Shown here: positions 1-5,559 of the stretch, one piece after another
How positions within the stretch are numbered: position 1 is the stretch's first letter
How the letters are laid out: the number at the start of each line of letters is the position of its first letter
Source of the DNA: Propionibacteriaceae bacterium
Lineage (GTDB): Bacteria > Actinomycetota > Actinomycetes > Propionibacteriales > Propionibacteriaceae
DNA: 5,559 bases
Direction: 5' to 3'
NCBI GenBank assembly: GCA_003153855.1
Contig: PMBM01000103.1
Span: 5,199-10,757 of the forward strand
Made by a program: the position numbers and the translations under genes
The notes under the pieces: generated by a model
Seen by the model: only the letters and a program-made list of their open reading frames with translations
Told to the model about the DNA's origin: nothing
The model's database searches: none

Positions 1-1251
1 GCCGGCTTCATCCCGGCGACCTGCAACCCCGGCGGCTCCGGCACGTACACGAACGGAGTGAACGGTGTCATCTGCGACACCATCCTCTGCGCGATCCCGT
101 GCGTCCTCACGGGGACCAACCCCCGATGCAACACGATGAAGGTCGACGGCCAGAAAGACGTCCCGTTCTACTTCGCGCCGGCGATCGGCATCCCGAAGGG
201 TGACACCGGTGCTGTGACCTCCGTCTCCTGCAAGGGATCGTGCGGCACGTTGCTCCCGAACGCCATGGATGTGGCGATCATCGCCGACCGTACGAACTCG
301 TTGGACGCGACTGTCTTCTCTCAGATGAAGACGGGCATCACCGACACCCTGTCCACGATGACGCCGGAGTACCAGTTCGTGACGATCGGCACGATCCACA
401 AGAGCCAGCCCATCTCCGGGTGCGACACCAACGAGGCGACCGTGAACGCCCCGGCGAACGGCAAGACGTACACTGACGGCGCTGCGCGTACCGGCTCCTG
501 GATGCCGGCCGACTTCTCGAACAACTACCTCAACGGCACCCTCGGCAGTGTCTCGCGATCGCTGAACACCTCGAGCACCCTCGTCAAGGACGTCAACTGC
601 ATGAACCAGGCCACGCAGCCTTGGGGCACGCACCTGGCGGCACCGTTGAAGTCGGCGGCACGGAAGCTGCTCGGGTACGACACGAGCAGCCTGAGCACCA
701 TGAGCGCAGCCAGGCTGCCTCTCCTCCCGGCCGGGACGGTCGTCAAGAAGGCCATCATCATGGAGACCGACGGCGTCCCGGAAGAGACGATCGCCTACAA
801 CACGAGCCCCTACAAGGCCACGGACCAGAGCAAGGGCTACCTCGACATCACAAAGGACGCGTCAGATCCCACGTCGGGGAACCCGAACAAGAACGTCGGC
901 GGTGACACCGGGTGCGCCAACCTCCTGACGGTGGCGAATCAAGCCAAGGTGCTGGGGATCACGGTCATCATGATCGGCTACGGCGACGCCAACACAGCAC
1001 GTTGCAACGGCAGCACCTCGACGAGCTCCAGCTATGTCAAGGACGTTCTCGCCGCCGCCGCGTCGCCGGTGAACGGAGTCGCGAGCACAGCGAACCAGGA
1101 CTGCACGGATCCGAACAAGGCAGCCATCGAGAACTCGGACGGCGACTTCTACTTCTGCGCCGCGACCGGTGCGCAGCTGTCCGGAATCTTCAGCACCGCG
1201 ATGTCGCAGATGACCTCGACCACCAAGTTCGTGAAGATGCCGGGAAGCTAG
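1..1251 (+). CDS. TadG-like secreted vWA-domain protein, 5' partial
   Basis: The reading frame is open from base 1, so the start and presumably an N-terminal signal anchor lie outside; 416 residues are visible, ending at TAG 1249-1251. A stretch near visible residues 49-65 (VPFYFAPAIGIPKGDT) resembles the segment of TadE/TadG pilus-assembly proteins before their vWA domain. A von Willebrand A fold follows from about residue 88 to 410: a MIDAS-type DRTNS (D96, T98, S100) after a hydrophobic strand, GTHLAAPLKSA with T210 at the second metal-site position, IIMETDG (T256, D257), the strand ITVIMIGYG, and a final LSGIFSTAM helix. Thirteen cysteines are visible, suggesting an exported, disulphide-bonded protein. 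Likely role (inference): surface protein or adhesin linked to Flp/Tad pili. No pilus genes are in the window to confirm this; another secreted vWA protein is the main alternative. It ends just before a strong terminator hairpin. Confidence 0.8.
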   Translation, partial: AGFIPATCNPGGSGTYTNGVNGVICDTILCAIPCVLTGTNPRCNTMKVDGQKDVPFYFAPAIGIPKGDTGAVTSVSCKGSCGTLLPNAMDVAIIADRTNSLDATVFSQMKTGITDTLSTMTPEYQFVTIGTIHKSQPISGCDTNEATVNAPANGKTYTDGAARTGSWMPADFSNNYLNGTLGSVSRSLNTSSTLVKDVNCMNQATQPWGTHLAAPLKSAARKLLGYDTSSLSTMSAARLPLLPAGTVVKKAIIMETDGVPEETIAYNTSPYKATDQSKGYLDITKDASDPTSGNPNKNVGGDTGCANLLTVANQAKVLGITVIMIGYGDANTARCNGSTSTSSSYVKDVLAAAASPVNGVASTANQDCTDPNKAAIENSDGDFYFCAATGAQLSGIFSTAMSQMTSTTKFVKMPGS

Positions 1252-1266
1252 GCGATCACGATCCAT

Positions 1267-1303
1267 CACGAAGGCCGGGCCCGAGCGGGGTCCGGCCTTC
1301 GTG
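1267..1303 (+). terminator. Hairpin terminator after the vWA gene
   Basis: Bases 1267-1278 (CACGAAGGCCGG) pair perfectly with 1292-1303. The stem extends inward by one G-T and three G-C pairs, giving about 16 pairs around the loop GAGCG (1283-1287). On the + strand it is followed by CTTTCC, a short T run. It begins 15 bases after the TAG of the vWA gene and lies 31 bases beyond the stop of the converging - strand gene, so it may end both transcripts. The - strand side lacks a T run, so the + direction is the better supported one. Confidence 0.8.
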
Positions 1304-1334
1304 CTTTCCGGGGGTGGATGCTGAGCGGGATCTC

Positions 1335-1946
1335 TCAGACGAGCTGCTCTCGGGCCTGCGCGAGGCGCCTCATGCCGGCGCTGCATCTCCAGCGCACCGT
1401 GGTCGGCGTGACCCCGTGTCGCCGGGCGGCGGCTTCGCCGCTCAGCCCCAGCACGTACACACTGCTCATCACCTCGGCGATAGGTGCGTCGATGACACCG
1501 ATCCGTACGGCCTCGACGAGCAGGTTGGCGGCGATGGCGTGGCGGCTCGGCGCCGGGGGAGGCGTCACGGGCAGCGGTCTCAGCTCGGCCGCGGCGTCCT
1601 TCCGCGCGTCGAGCACGAGGTTGCTCACGATCGCGCGCGGACGTCGCTCGAGCGGGTACGAACGGATGCGCAGCCACAGGGCGCCGACGAGCTGGTCGAG
1701 ATCGAACCGGGAGTCGCGCCGCGCGATCGCGACGAGGCGGCCCAGCACGGCCTGTACGACACAGCGTCCCGCAAGCTCGTCGCCGGACTGCGTCGCGCCG
1801 ATGAGCTGTGCGAGCCAGGGGTCGCCGTCCTGCCGGGCTCGCCGGAGCGCCTCGCCGGCCGTTACCGACAGCGGCGCTGCCAGGATGGCTTCAGCCCAGC
1901 GGGCCCAGTCCGCGTCGAAACGCGCAGAGGTTGAGCAACCGGCCAT
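1335..1946 (-). CDS. Sigma-70-like two-domain protein (putative regulator)
   Basis: A 203-residue protein, rich in Arg and Ala, with no signal peptide or membrane segment. Residues about 55-117 resemble sigma-70 region 2: an acidic-aromatic core FDLDQLVGALWLRI followed by SYPLERRPRAIVSNLVLDARK. Residues about 166-197 (LSGEAAARRHGVTPTTVRW) form a helix-turn-helix like sigma region 4. A proline-rich linker (about 123-133) joins them, as in small ECF-type factors. The start is ATG 1946-1944, with GGAAGGA (1953-1959) six bases upstream. It lies 134 bases downstream of the barstar-like gene on the same strand and converges on the vWA gene. Whether it acts as a true sigma factor or only as a related DNA-binding protein cannot be decided here: the region 2 match is loose and no anti-sigma gene is adjacent. 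The coding call is firm; the function is an inference. Confidence 0.75.
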   Translation of the reverse strand: MAGCSTSARFDADWARWAEAILAAPLSVTAGEALRRARQDGDPWLAQLIGATQSGDELAGRCVVQAVLGRLVAIARRDSRFDLDQLVGALWLRIRSYPLERRPRAIVSNLVLDARKDAAAELRPLPVTPPPAPSRHAIAANLLVEAVRIGVIDAPIAEVMSSVYVLGLSGEAAARRHGVTPTTVRWRCSAGMRRLAQAREQLV

Positions 1947-1952
1947 GACAGG

Positions 1953-1959
1953 TCCTTCC
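1953..1959 (-). promoter_or_regulatory. Ribosome-binding site of the sigma-like gene
   Basis: On the - strand GGAAGGA lies six bases before ATG 1946-1944. This supports that start over internal candidates. Confidence 0.7.
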
Positions 1960-2006
1960 GGGCTGGGGAGCAGTGCCCCAAGCCCAGCGAACGAGTGCTG
2001 GCGGTG

Positions 2007-2077
2007 GTGTTGTCGCGACCCTCACGGAGCGTGTCCGTACGCCGCGGAGTGTTGTCCGTGTGAGGAAAGGTGTTGTC
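2007..2077. repeat. Helically phased direct repeats, candidate operator array
   Basis: The 8-mer GTGTTGTC occurs at 2007-2014, 2049-2056 and 2070-2077, with start-to-start spacings of 42 and 21 bases (four and two helical turns). A partial copy keeps the same phase: TGTC at 2032-2035, so TGTC recurs every 21 bases four times (2011, 2032, 2053, 2074). Two units also share flanking arms, CGGAG before and TCCG after (2025-2037 and 2045-2058). The array fills most of the gap between the barstar-like stop and the sigma-like start, 61-131 bases upstream of that start codon on the - strand. Phased direct repeats are typical of binding sites for regulators that bind cooperatively on one DNA face. The regulator is unknown and I found no convincing -35/-10 pair. 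The repeats are seen directly; the operator role is inferred. Confidence 0.45.
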
Positions 2078-2080
2078 AGC

Positions 2081-2605
2081 TCAGGGACGCGCGCGTGTCC
2101 AGAGCGACGTGCGGAAGGTCTGCCGGTCGGGAATGGCCATCGTCGGTACGGCAACCACCTCGAGGTCAGGGTCGTCCGACTGGATGATGATGAGGATCCG
2201 GTGCTGGAACAGCTGCGCCATCCGGGACGCCTGGCCGAGCTCGTCGAGCAGCATGAGGGCGTCGGCGCGGTGCCTGCCCAGGAAGTCGTCGAAGACGCCC
2301 AGCACGACCGCCATGCGGAGCCGCAGGTCACCGAACGGGGCATCGCTGCGGGCGAGCTCCTCGAGGTAGCTGCCGACGACGGGGATCGTACGGGGCAACG
2401 ACTCTGGCATCCCCAGCGTGGCCCCGAGCTCCTGGCCGGCGGCGAGCGGGTTCGACCAGCGGCGGCAGTCGAACGCCGCCACCCGGTAGGCCTTCGCCTG
2501 AAGGTCGCTCATGGCCGCCCCGAGCACGGCGCGGTCATAGATGATGCCCACCGCCCCTGTGGCGAGCGTGGGTAGCGCCGGTCGTGGCGCCTCGCCCTCA
2601 GTCAT
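2081..2605 (-). CDS. Barstar-like (barnase-inhibitor family) protein, divergent
   Basis: A 174-residue soluble protein. Residues about 40-85 (AYRVAAFDCRRW, then a helix and GATLGMP) follow the opening strand-helix pattern of the barstar family. Residues about 112-148 (a helix with MLLDELGQASRMAQLF, then HRILIIIQSDDPDL) match the C-terminal helix and strand of actinobacterial barstar-like proteins, where a Gln-Ser-Asp-Asp-Pro stretch is common. Barstars bind and block barnase-type ribonucleases. Here the helix-2 stretch that usually reads like YYGxNLDALxD is replaced by PESLPRTIPVVGSYLEEL, so the classic nuclease-contact Asn and Asp residues are not recognisable. Start: ATG 2605-2603 has GGAGGGG (2611-2617) five bases upstream. 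An earlier in-frame ATG (2668-2666) would add 21 residues, but its AAGGAGG abuts the codon with no spacer. No ribonuclease gene is adjacent. Family placement is moderate; inhibitory activity is doubtful. Confidence 0.65.
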   Translation of the reverse strand: MTEGEAPRPALPTLATGAVGIIYDRAVLGAAMSDLQAKAYRVAAFDCRRWSNPLAAGQELGATLGMPESLPRTIPVVGSYLEELARSDAPFGDLRLRMAVVLGVFDDFLGRHRADALMLLDELGQASRMAQLFQHRILIIIQSDDPDLEVVAVPTMAIPDRQTFRTSLWTRARP

Positions 2606-2748
2606 TCCATCCCCTCCGTGATCCAGTATCGAGGCAAAGAGGTCCGTCCGGGGTACAGGTGTGGACATCCTCCTTTGGCGGGTCTCCTTTCCGTCGCAGA
2701 GGAATGCACGCCGGACCACAGAGGTTCACAGCGTGGGAAGGTGGGGCC
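2606..2748. promoter_or_regulatory. Divergent intergenic region, probable promoters both ways
   Basis: This 143-base gap separates the - strand barstar-like start from the + strand transporter start and must hold the promoters of both unless one is read through from elsewhere. It contains ribosome-binding sites at both ends and a second - strand AAGGAGG at 2669-2675. I could not find a -35/-10 pair close to consensus on either strand, nor a recognisable riboswitch. The promoter role rests on gene layout only. Confidence 0.4.
2611..2617 (-). promoter_or_regulatory. Ribosome-binding site deciding the barstar-like start
   Basis: GGAGGGG on the - strand sits five bases before ATG 2605-2603. It favours this start over in-frame upstream ATGs at 2668 and 2719, which would run into the divergent promoter region. 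Confidence 0.7.
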
Positions 2749-3543
2749 ATGATCGAGTTCCGGAACGTGTCCAAGTCGTACGACGACGGCACGCTCGCCG
2801 TGTCCGATCTGAGCCTGACCGCCGCCTCGCACGAGGTCACGGTCCTGGTCGGGTCGAGCGGCTGCGGCAAGACGACCCTGCTCCGGATGGTGAACCGCCT
2901 TGTCGCGCCGACGAGCGGCCAGGTGCTCATCGACGACGTCGACGTCGCCGACCGCAACGCCGTGGAGCTGCGGCGCAGCATCGGCTACGTGATGCAGAAC
3001 TCCGGGCTGCTTCCCCACCGGACGACCATCGACAACATCGCCACGGTGCCGGTCCTTCGCGGGACCCCCGTGAAGGAGGCGCGTCGGCGGGCCATGGACC
3101 TCATGGAGACCGTGGGCCTCGACACGTCGATGGCACGCCGCTACCCGTGGCAGCTGTCGGGCGGCCAGCAGCAACGCGTCGGTGTCGCCCGTGGGCTGGC
3201 CGCCGATCCCAACATCCTGCTCATGGACGAGCCGTTCGGGGCGGTCGATCCGATCGTGCGGGCGGACCTGCAGCGCGAGCTCATCCGCATCCAGGCCGAG
3301 CTGGGGAAGACGATCCTGTTCGTCACCCACGACATCGCGGAGGCGATCGCGCTGGGCGACAAGATCGTCATCCTGGAGAAGGGCGGCAAGATCGCCCAGC
3401 AAGGGACGCCGCACGAGATCATGGCGAAGCCGAAGGACGACTTCGTGGCCACGTTCCTGGGCCTCGACGAGGAGCGGTCCCTCCACATCGATGGCGACCT
3501 CGTCGTCGATCCGAGCGGCCGACCGGTGGGGCGACTCGCGTGA
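2749..3543 (+). CDS. opuCA: Osmoprotectant (glycine betaine/choline-type) ABC importer ATPase
   Basis: A 264-residue ATP-binding subunit that energises uptake of compatible solutes such as glycine betaine, carnitine or choline. Landmarks: Walker A GSSGCGKTT (35-43), Q-loop Q83 in GYVMQNSGLLPH, signature LSGGQQQRV (136-144), Walker B ILLMDEPFGAVD (156-167) and H-loop H194 in FVTHDIAEA. TTLLRMVNRL after Walker A, RYPWQLSGGQQQRVGVARGLAADP and DEPFGAVDPIVR are characteristic of the OpuA/OpuC/ProV class. Only about 24 residues follow the ATPase core, so the tandem CBS domains that sense ionic strength in longer OpuA/OpuCA proteins are absent. Start ATG 2749 follows AAGGTGG (2738-2744); the frame is open further upstream, but an earlier start would overlap the barstar-like gene and add non-homologous sequence. 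The last codon overlaps the next gene (GTGA, 3540-3543). The family is firm; the exact substrate and the gene letter are inferred. Confidence 0.93.
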   Translation: MIEFRNVSKSYDDGTLAVSDLSLTAASHEVTVLVGSSGCGKTTLLRMVNRLVAPTSGQVLIDDVDVADRNAVELRRSIGYVMQNSGLLPHRTTIDNIATVPVLRGTPVKEARRRAMDLMETVGLDTSMARRYPWQLSGGQQQRVGVARGLAADPNILLMDEPFGAVDPIVRADLQRELIRIQAELGKTILFVTHDIAEAIALGDKIVILEKGGKIAQQGTPHEIMAKPKDDFVATFLGLDEERSLHIDGDLVVDPSGRPVGRLA

Positions 3544-4229
3544 AGTGGGTCCTCGACAACGTCGGGACGATCACCGACGCGACCTGGGCGCATCTGTGGC
3601 TCGCCCTGCCCGCGATCGTCATCAGCTTCGTCGTGGCCATCCCCGTCGCGTGGGTCGCGAGCCGCTTCCGCAGGTCGCGGTTCACGTTGCTCCTCATCGC
3701 TGGGCTGATCTACGCGATCCCTTCGCTGCCGCTGTTCATCATCCTGCCCCTGATCCTCGGCACCTCCGTACGGTCGCTGGTCAACGTCATCGCCGCCCTC
3801 GGGCTGTACGGGGTGGCGCTCATGGTCCGCTATGCAGCGGACGCGCTCGACGCCGTCAGCCCTGACACGGTGCTGGCCGCGACCGCGATGGGGTACGGAC
3901 CGTTGCGGCGGTTCTTCGGCGTACAGCTCCCCCTGGCCGGCCCGGCACTCCTTGCCGGCCTGCGCGTCGTCGCGGTGAGCACGGTCAGCCTCGTACCGGT
4001 CAGCGCGCTGCTCGGCATCAACAGCCTCGGGATGCTGCTCACGGACGGCTTCCAGCGCGACATCTTCGCCGAGGTGCTCGCCGGGATCGTGGCGACCGTC
4101 GTGGTCGCGGTGGCCGTCGACCTCGGCCTGGTCGGGCTCGGTCAGCTGCTCATGCCGTGGTGGCGCCTGACGATGAAGAGGAGCGCGAAGCGGTCGCCGG
4201 TCGAGGACAAGCAGGTGGTGACGGCATGA
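3540..4229 (+). CDS. opuCB: Osmoprotectant ABC importer permease, first subunit
   Basis: A 229-residue inner-membrane permease. About five hydrophobic segments are visible (residues near 18-41, 48-73, 80-100, 133-160, 177-204). The cytoplasmic EAA-type coupling loop, which docks on the ATPase, is present as TVLAATAMGYGPLRRFF followed by VQLPLAGP (about 110-135). The segment IYAIPSLPLFIILPLILG matches the IPSL-type helix of Opu permeases. The start is GTG 3540, whose GTGA overlaps the ATPase stop and implies translational coupling; GGTGGGG (3525-3531) is a plausible ribosome-binding site. The C-terminus is short and basic (MKRSAKRSP), probably cytoplasmic. It is shorter than OpuA-type permeases with fused binding domains and has no such domain. 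It pairs with the next gene as the second half of the translocation pore. Confidence 0.9.
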   Translation: MKWVLDNVGTITDATWAHLWLALPAIVISFVVAIPVAWVASRFRRSRFTLLLIAGLIYAIPSLPLFIILPLILGTSVRSLVNVIAALGLYGVALMVRYAADALDAVSPDTVLAATAMGYGPLRRFFGVQLPLAGPALLAGLRVVAVSTVSLVPVSALLGINSLGMLLTDGFQRDIFAEVLAGIVATVVVAVAVDLGLVGLGQLLMPWWRLTMKRSAKRSPVEDKQVVTA

Positions 4230-4900
4230 ACTACGTCGTCGCCGCCTGGCAGTGGCTCGCCGAGCCGATCAACATGAACGGGCCGAACGGCTGGGAGTCC
4301 CGGATGGTCGAGCACCTCTGGTACACGGCCCTCGCCACCGTCATCGCGTGCCTGATCGGGATCCCGCTCGGGTACGCCGTCGGGCATGCGCACCGGTTCC
4401 GAACCGCCATCGTCTCCTCGACCGGCGCTGCCCGCGCGCTGCCGACACTCGGCGTCGTCACGCTGTTCGGGCTGATGCTCGGGATCGGTCTGGAGGCGCC
4501 GATGCTGGCGTTCGTGCTGCTCGCGCTGCCGTCAGTGCTGGCGGGGGCGTACGCGGGCGTCGAGGGCGCGCCGCGCGACGCGGTCGACGCGGCGCGGGCC
4601 ATGGGGATGACCGAGTGGCAGATCCTCTTCCGCGTCGAGGCGCCGCTCGGGATGCCGCTGCTGCTCGGCGGGATCCGGTCCGCGACCCTCCAGGTGCTGG
4701 CGACCGCGACGCTGGCCGCGTACGTCGGCGCAGGCGGTCTGGGACGCTTCCTGTTCCTCGGCCTGAAGACGCAGAACTACCCGATGATGGTGGCATCGTC
4801 CCTCGTCGTCGTGGGGTTGGCCGTCGTCGTGGACCTCTGCTTCGAGGTCGTCGACCGGCTCGTCCGCAGGTCGCATCCGGTCCGTGCGGTCGCGTCCTGA
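4226..4900 (+). CDS. opuCD: Osmoprotectant ABC importer permease, second subunit
   Basis: A 224-residue inner-membrane permease and partner of the preceding one. Hydrophobic segments lie near residues 32-54, 72-88, 92-112, 145-168 and 188-207. The EAA-type loop is clear: DAVDAARAMGMTEWQILFRVEAPLG, with the conserved Ala-Met-Gly at 125-127. Further family marks are ARALPTLGVVTLFGLMLGIG and the late ATLAAYVGAGGLGRF helix cap found in OpuC/OpuB permeases. Start ATG 4226 overlaps the previous stop by four bases (ATGA), with AGGTGG (4213-4218) seven bases upstream, so it is translated from the same message. This is the last recognisable transporter gene: no substrate-binding protein follows. Which of the two permeases equals OpuCB or OpuCD cannot be told from sequence alone; the symbol follows gene order. 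Confidence 0.9.
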   Translation: MNYVVAAWQWLAEPINMNGPNGWESRMVEHLWYTALATVIACLIGIPLGYAVGHAHRFRTAIVSSTGAARALPTLGVVTLFGLMLGIGLEAPMLAFVLLALPSVLAGAYAGVEGAPRDAVDAARAMGMTEWQILFRVEAPLGMPLLLGGIRSATLQVLATATLAAYVGAGGLGRFLFLGLKTQNYPMMVASSLVVVGLAVVVDLCFEVVDRLVRRSHPVRAVAS

Positions 4901-4955
4901 GCCGCGTCCGGCCATGGTTTGTATGTTTCGGCCCTCACGTGGCGAACCCGGTGTT

Positions 4956-4974
4956 CGACCCAGGGTCGTAGGTT
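4956..4974 (+). promoter_or_regulatory. Palindrome and possible -10 before the aldo/keto reductase
   Basis: CGACCC-A-GGGTCG (4956-4968) is a perfect inverted repeat with a one-base centre, directly followed by TAGGTT (4969-4974), which fits the actinobacterial -10 pattern TANNNT. A second small inverted repeat, CGAAC-N5-GTTCG (4943-4957), partly overlaps it. No good -35 is seen at 16-18 bases. A repressor bound to the palindrome would cover the promoter. The gap 4901-5004 shows no convincing terminator for the transporter operon. Symmetry is seen directly; promoter and operator roles are inferred. Confidence 0.35.
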
Positions 4975-4994
4975 GGGGTCTTCGTCATCTCTAC

Positions 4995-5000
4995 AGGAGG
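4995..5000 (+). promoter_or_regulatory. Ribosome-binding site of the aldo/keto reductase
   Basis: AGGAGG, a full Shine-Dalgarno core, lies four bases before ATG 5005. It is the strongest ribosome-binding site in the window and fixes the start of the reductase. Confidence 0.8.
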
Positions 5001-5004
5001 AACT

Positions 5005-5559
5005 ATGCAGCAGCGCCAACTCGGTCCCCGTACGGTCAGCGCCATCGGTCTCGGCGGCATGCCGATGTCGATCGAAGGACGACCCGACGAGGCCCAGTCG
5101 ATCGCCACGATCCACGCGGCGCTCGAGGCGGGCGTGACGCTCATCGACACGGCTGACGCGTACCACCTGCTGGTGGACGAGGTCGGCCACAACGAGCGGC
5201 TGATCGCGAAGGCGCTGCGCGAGTACGGAGCGGGCGCTGCCGACGTGCTCGTCGCCACCAAGGGAGGCCACCTCCGGCCGGGCGACGGGACGTGGACGCA
5301 GGACGGCACGCCGGCCCACCTGCTCGAGGCGGCTCACGCCTCCGCCGAGCGGCTCGGCGGCCCGATCGGGCTGTACTACTACCACCGACCCGACCCGGCC
5401 GTGCCGTACGCGGACAGCATCGGCGCACTCGCGAAGCTCCTCGACGAGGGGACGATCCTGCTGGCCGGGGTCTCGAACGCGTCGGTCGAGCAGATCGACA
5501 TCGCGCGCGACATCCTGGGGGACACCCTCGTGGCTGTGCAGAACCAGTTCTCGCCGAGC
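5005..5559 (+). CDS. Aldo/keto reductase, 3' partial
   Basis: 185 residues are visible before the window edge; full family members have roughly 280-340. It is an NADPH-dependent TIM-barrel oxidoreductase family that reduces aldehydes and ketones. Visible marks: the first strand with RQLGPRTVSAIGLGGMPMS, the catalytic strand LIDTADAY with D48 and Y53, K86 in VATKGG, H127 in YYYHRPDP (together the Asp-Tyr-Lys-His tetrad), and AGVSNAS then VQNQFSPS, the usual later barrel strands. The start is fixed by AGGAGG upstream. The gene is 104 bases downstream of the permease on the same strand, with its own ribosome-binding site and a possible promoter, so it is probably a separate unit. Substrate unknown: the family is too broad to assign one. 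A role in osmolyte metabolism is possible but has no direct support. Confidence 0.92.
   Translation, partial: MQQRQLGPRTVSAIGLGGMPMSIEGRPDEAQSIATIHAALEAGVTLIDTADAYHLLVDEVGHNERLIAKALREYGAGAADVLVATKGGHLRPGDGTWTQDGTPAHLLEAAHASAERLGGPIGLYYYHRPDPAVPYADSIGALAKLLDEGTILLAGVSNASVEQIDIARDILGDTLVAVQNQFSPS

Noticed and set aside
862..1677. Long open frame on the - strand across the end of the vWA gene and the convergent gap
   Set aside because: It is Arg/Ala/His-rich low-complexity translation, crosses the strong terminator hairpin, and lies opposite or in another frame to two better-supported genes. It is a by-product of high GC content.
2057..2079. Possible -35 (CTGACA on the - strand) for the sigma-like gene
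   Set aside because: With a 17-base spacer the -10 position reads GACAAC, far from consensus, so no promoter is called.
2625..2630. GATACT on the - strand as a -10 for the barstar-like gene
   Set aside because: The transcript would start at or inside the ribosome-binding site and no -35 is visible at the right distance.
2636..2676. Imperfect inverted repeat in the divergent gap (AAAGAGGTCC against GGACATCCTCCTTT)
   Set aside because: It needs gaps to align, overlaps a Shine-Dalgarno-like sequence that explains part of the match, and is too weak to call an operator.
2584..2748. Earlier start for the ATPase, in frame from 2584
   Set aside because: It would overlap the barstar-like start region and add non-homologous residues; ATG 2749 has a ribosome-binding site and begins exactly at the usual ABC N-terminus (MIEFRNVSKSY).
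2602..3486. 294-codon open frame on the - strand opposite the ATPase gene
   Set aside because: The ATPase in the + strand has all ABC motifs; the antisense translation shows no recognisable domain.
2661..3539. N-terminal extension of the first permease frame through the ATPase gene
   Set aside because: The extension is an out-of-frame Arg-rich translation of the ATPase. Permease homology begins at GTG 3540, which overlaps the ATPase stop as expected for coupled genes.

Overview
The window is GC-rich throughout, with GTG/ATG starts, strong GC wobble bias, Shine-Dalgarno sites and tight gene packing. Together with the families present (a TadG-like vWA protein, an Arg/Ala-rich sigma-like protein, a divergent barstar-like protein and an Opu-type osmoprotectant transporter), this suggests a high-GC actinobacterium, perhaps of the Nocardioidaceae/Propionibacteriales type. 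The genus is inference. I see no rRNA, tRNA, CRISPR array, transposase or att site, so this looks like ordinary chromosome.

Layout. (1) Positions 1-1251 hold the 3' part of a + strand gene for a secreted, cysteine-rich protein with a von Willebrand A domain, of the kind found with TadE/TadG Flp-pilus proteins. It ends at a strong hairpin (1267-1303). (2) Two - strand genes follow, converging on that hairpin. A barstar-like protein (2605 to 2081) is transcribed first, then a protein resembling a sigma-70 region 2 plus region 4 (1946 to 1335). The 134 bp between them carry a short direct repeat phased at 21 and 42 bp, a candidate regulatory array for the sigma-like gene. (3) A divergent gap (2606-2748) leads to a compact + strand operon of three overlapping genes: an OpuCA/ProV-class ATPase (2749-3543) and two membrane permeases (3540-4229 and 4226-4900), joined by GTGA and ATGA overlaps. 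(4) After a 104 bp gap with a perfect palindrome, an aldo/keto reductase starts at 5005 and runs off the right edge.

How they work together. The three ABC genes form the membrane and ATPase parts of one importer, probably for glycine betaine, choline or a similar quaternary amine. The substrate-binding protein that completes such systems is not next to them: the position where it is often found holds the aldo/keto reductase, which has its own ribosome-binding site and probably its own promoter. The barstar-like and sigma-like genes are co-oriented and may be functionally linked, but nothing in the window proves it.

I did not find a convincing novel system. The most unusual signals are the helically phased GTGTTGTC repeats and the barstar-like protein, which lacks the usual nuclease-binding residues and has no nuclease neighbour.
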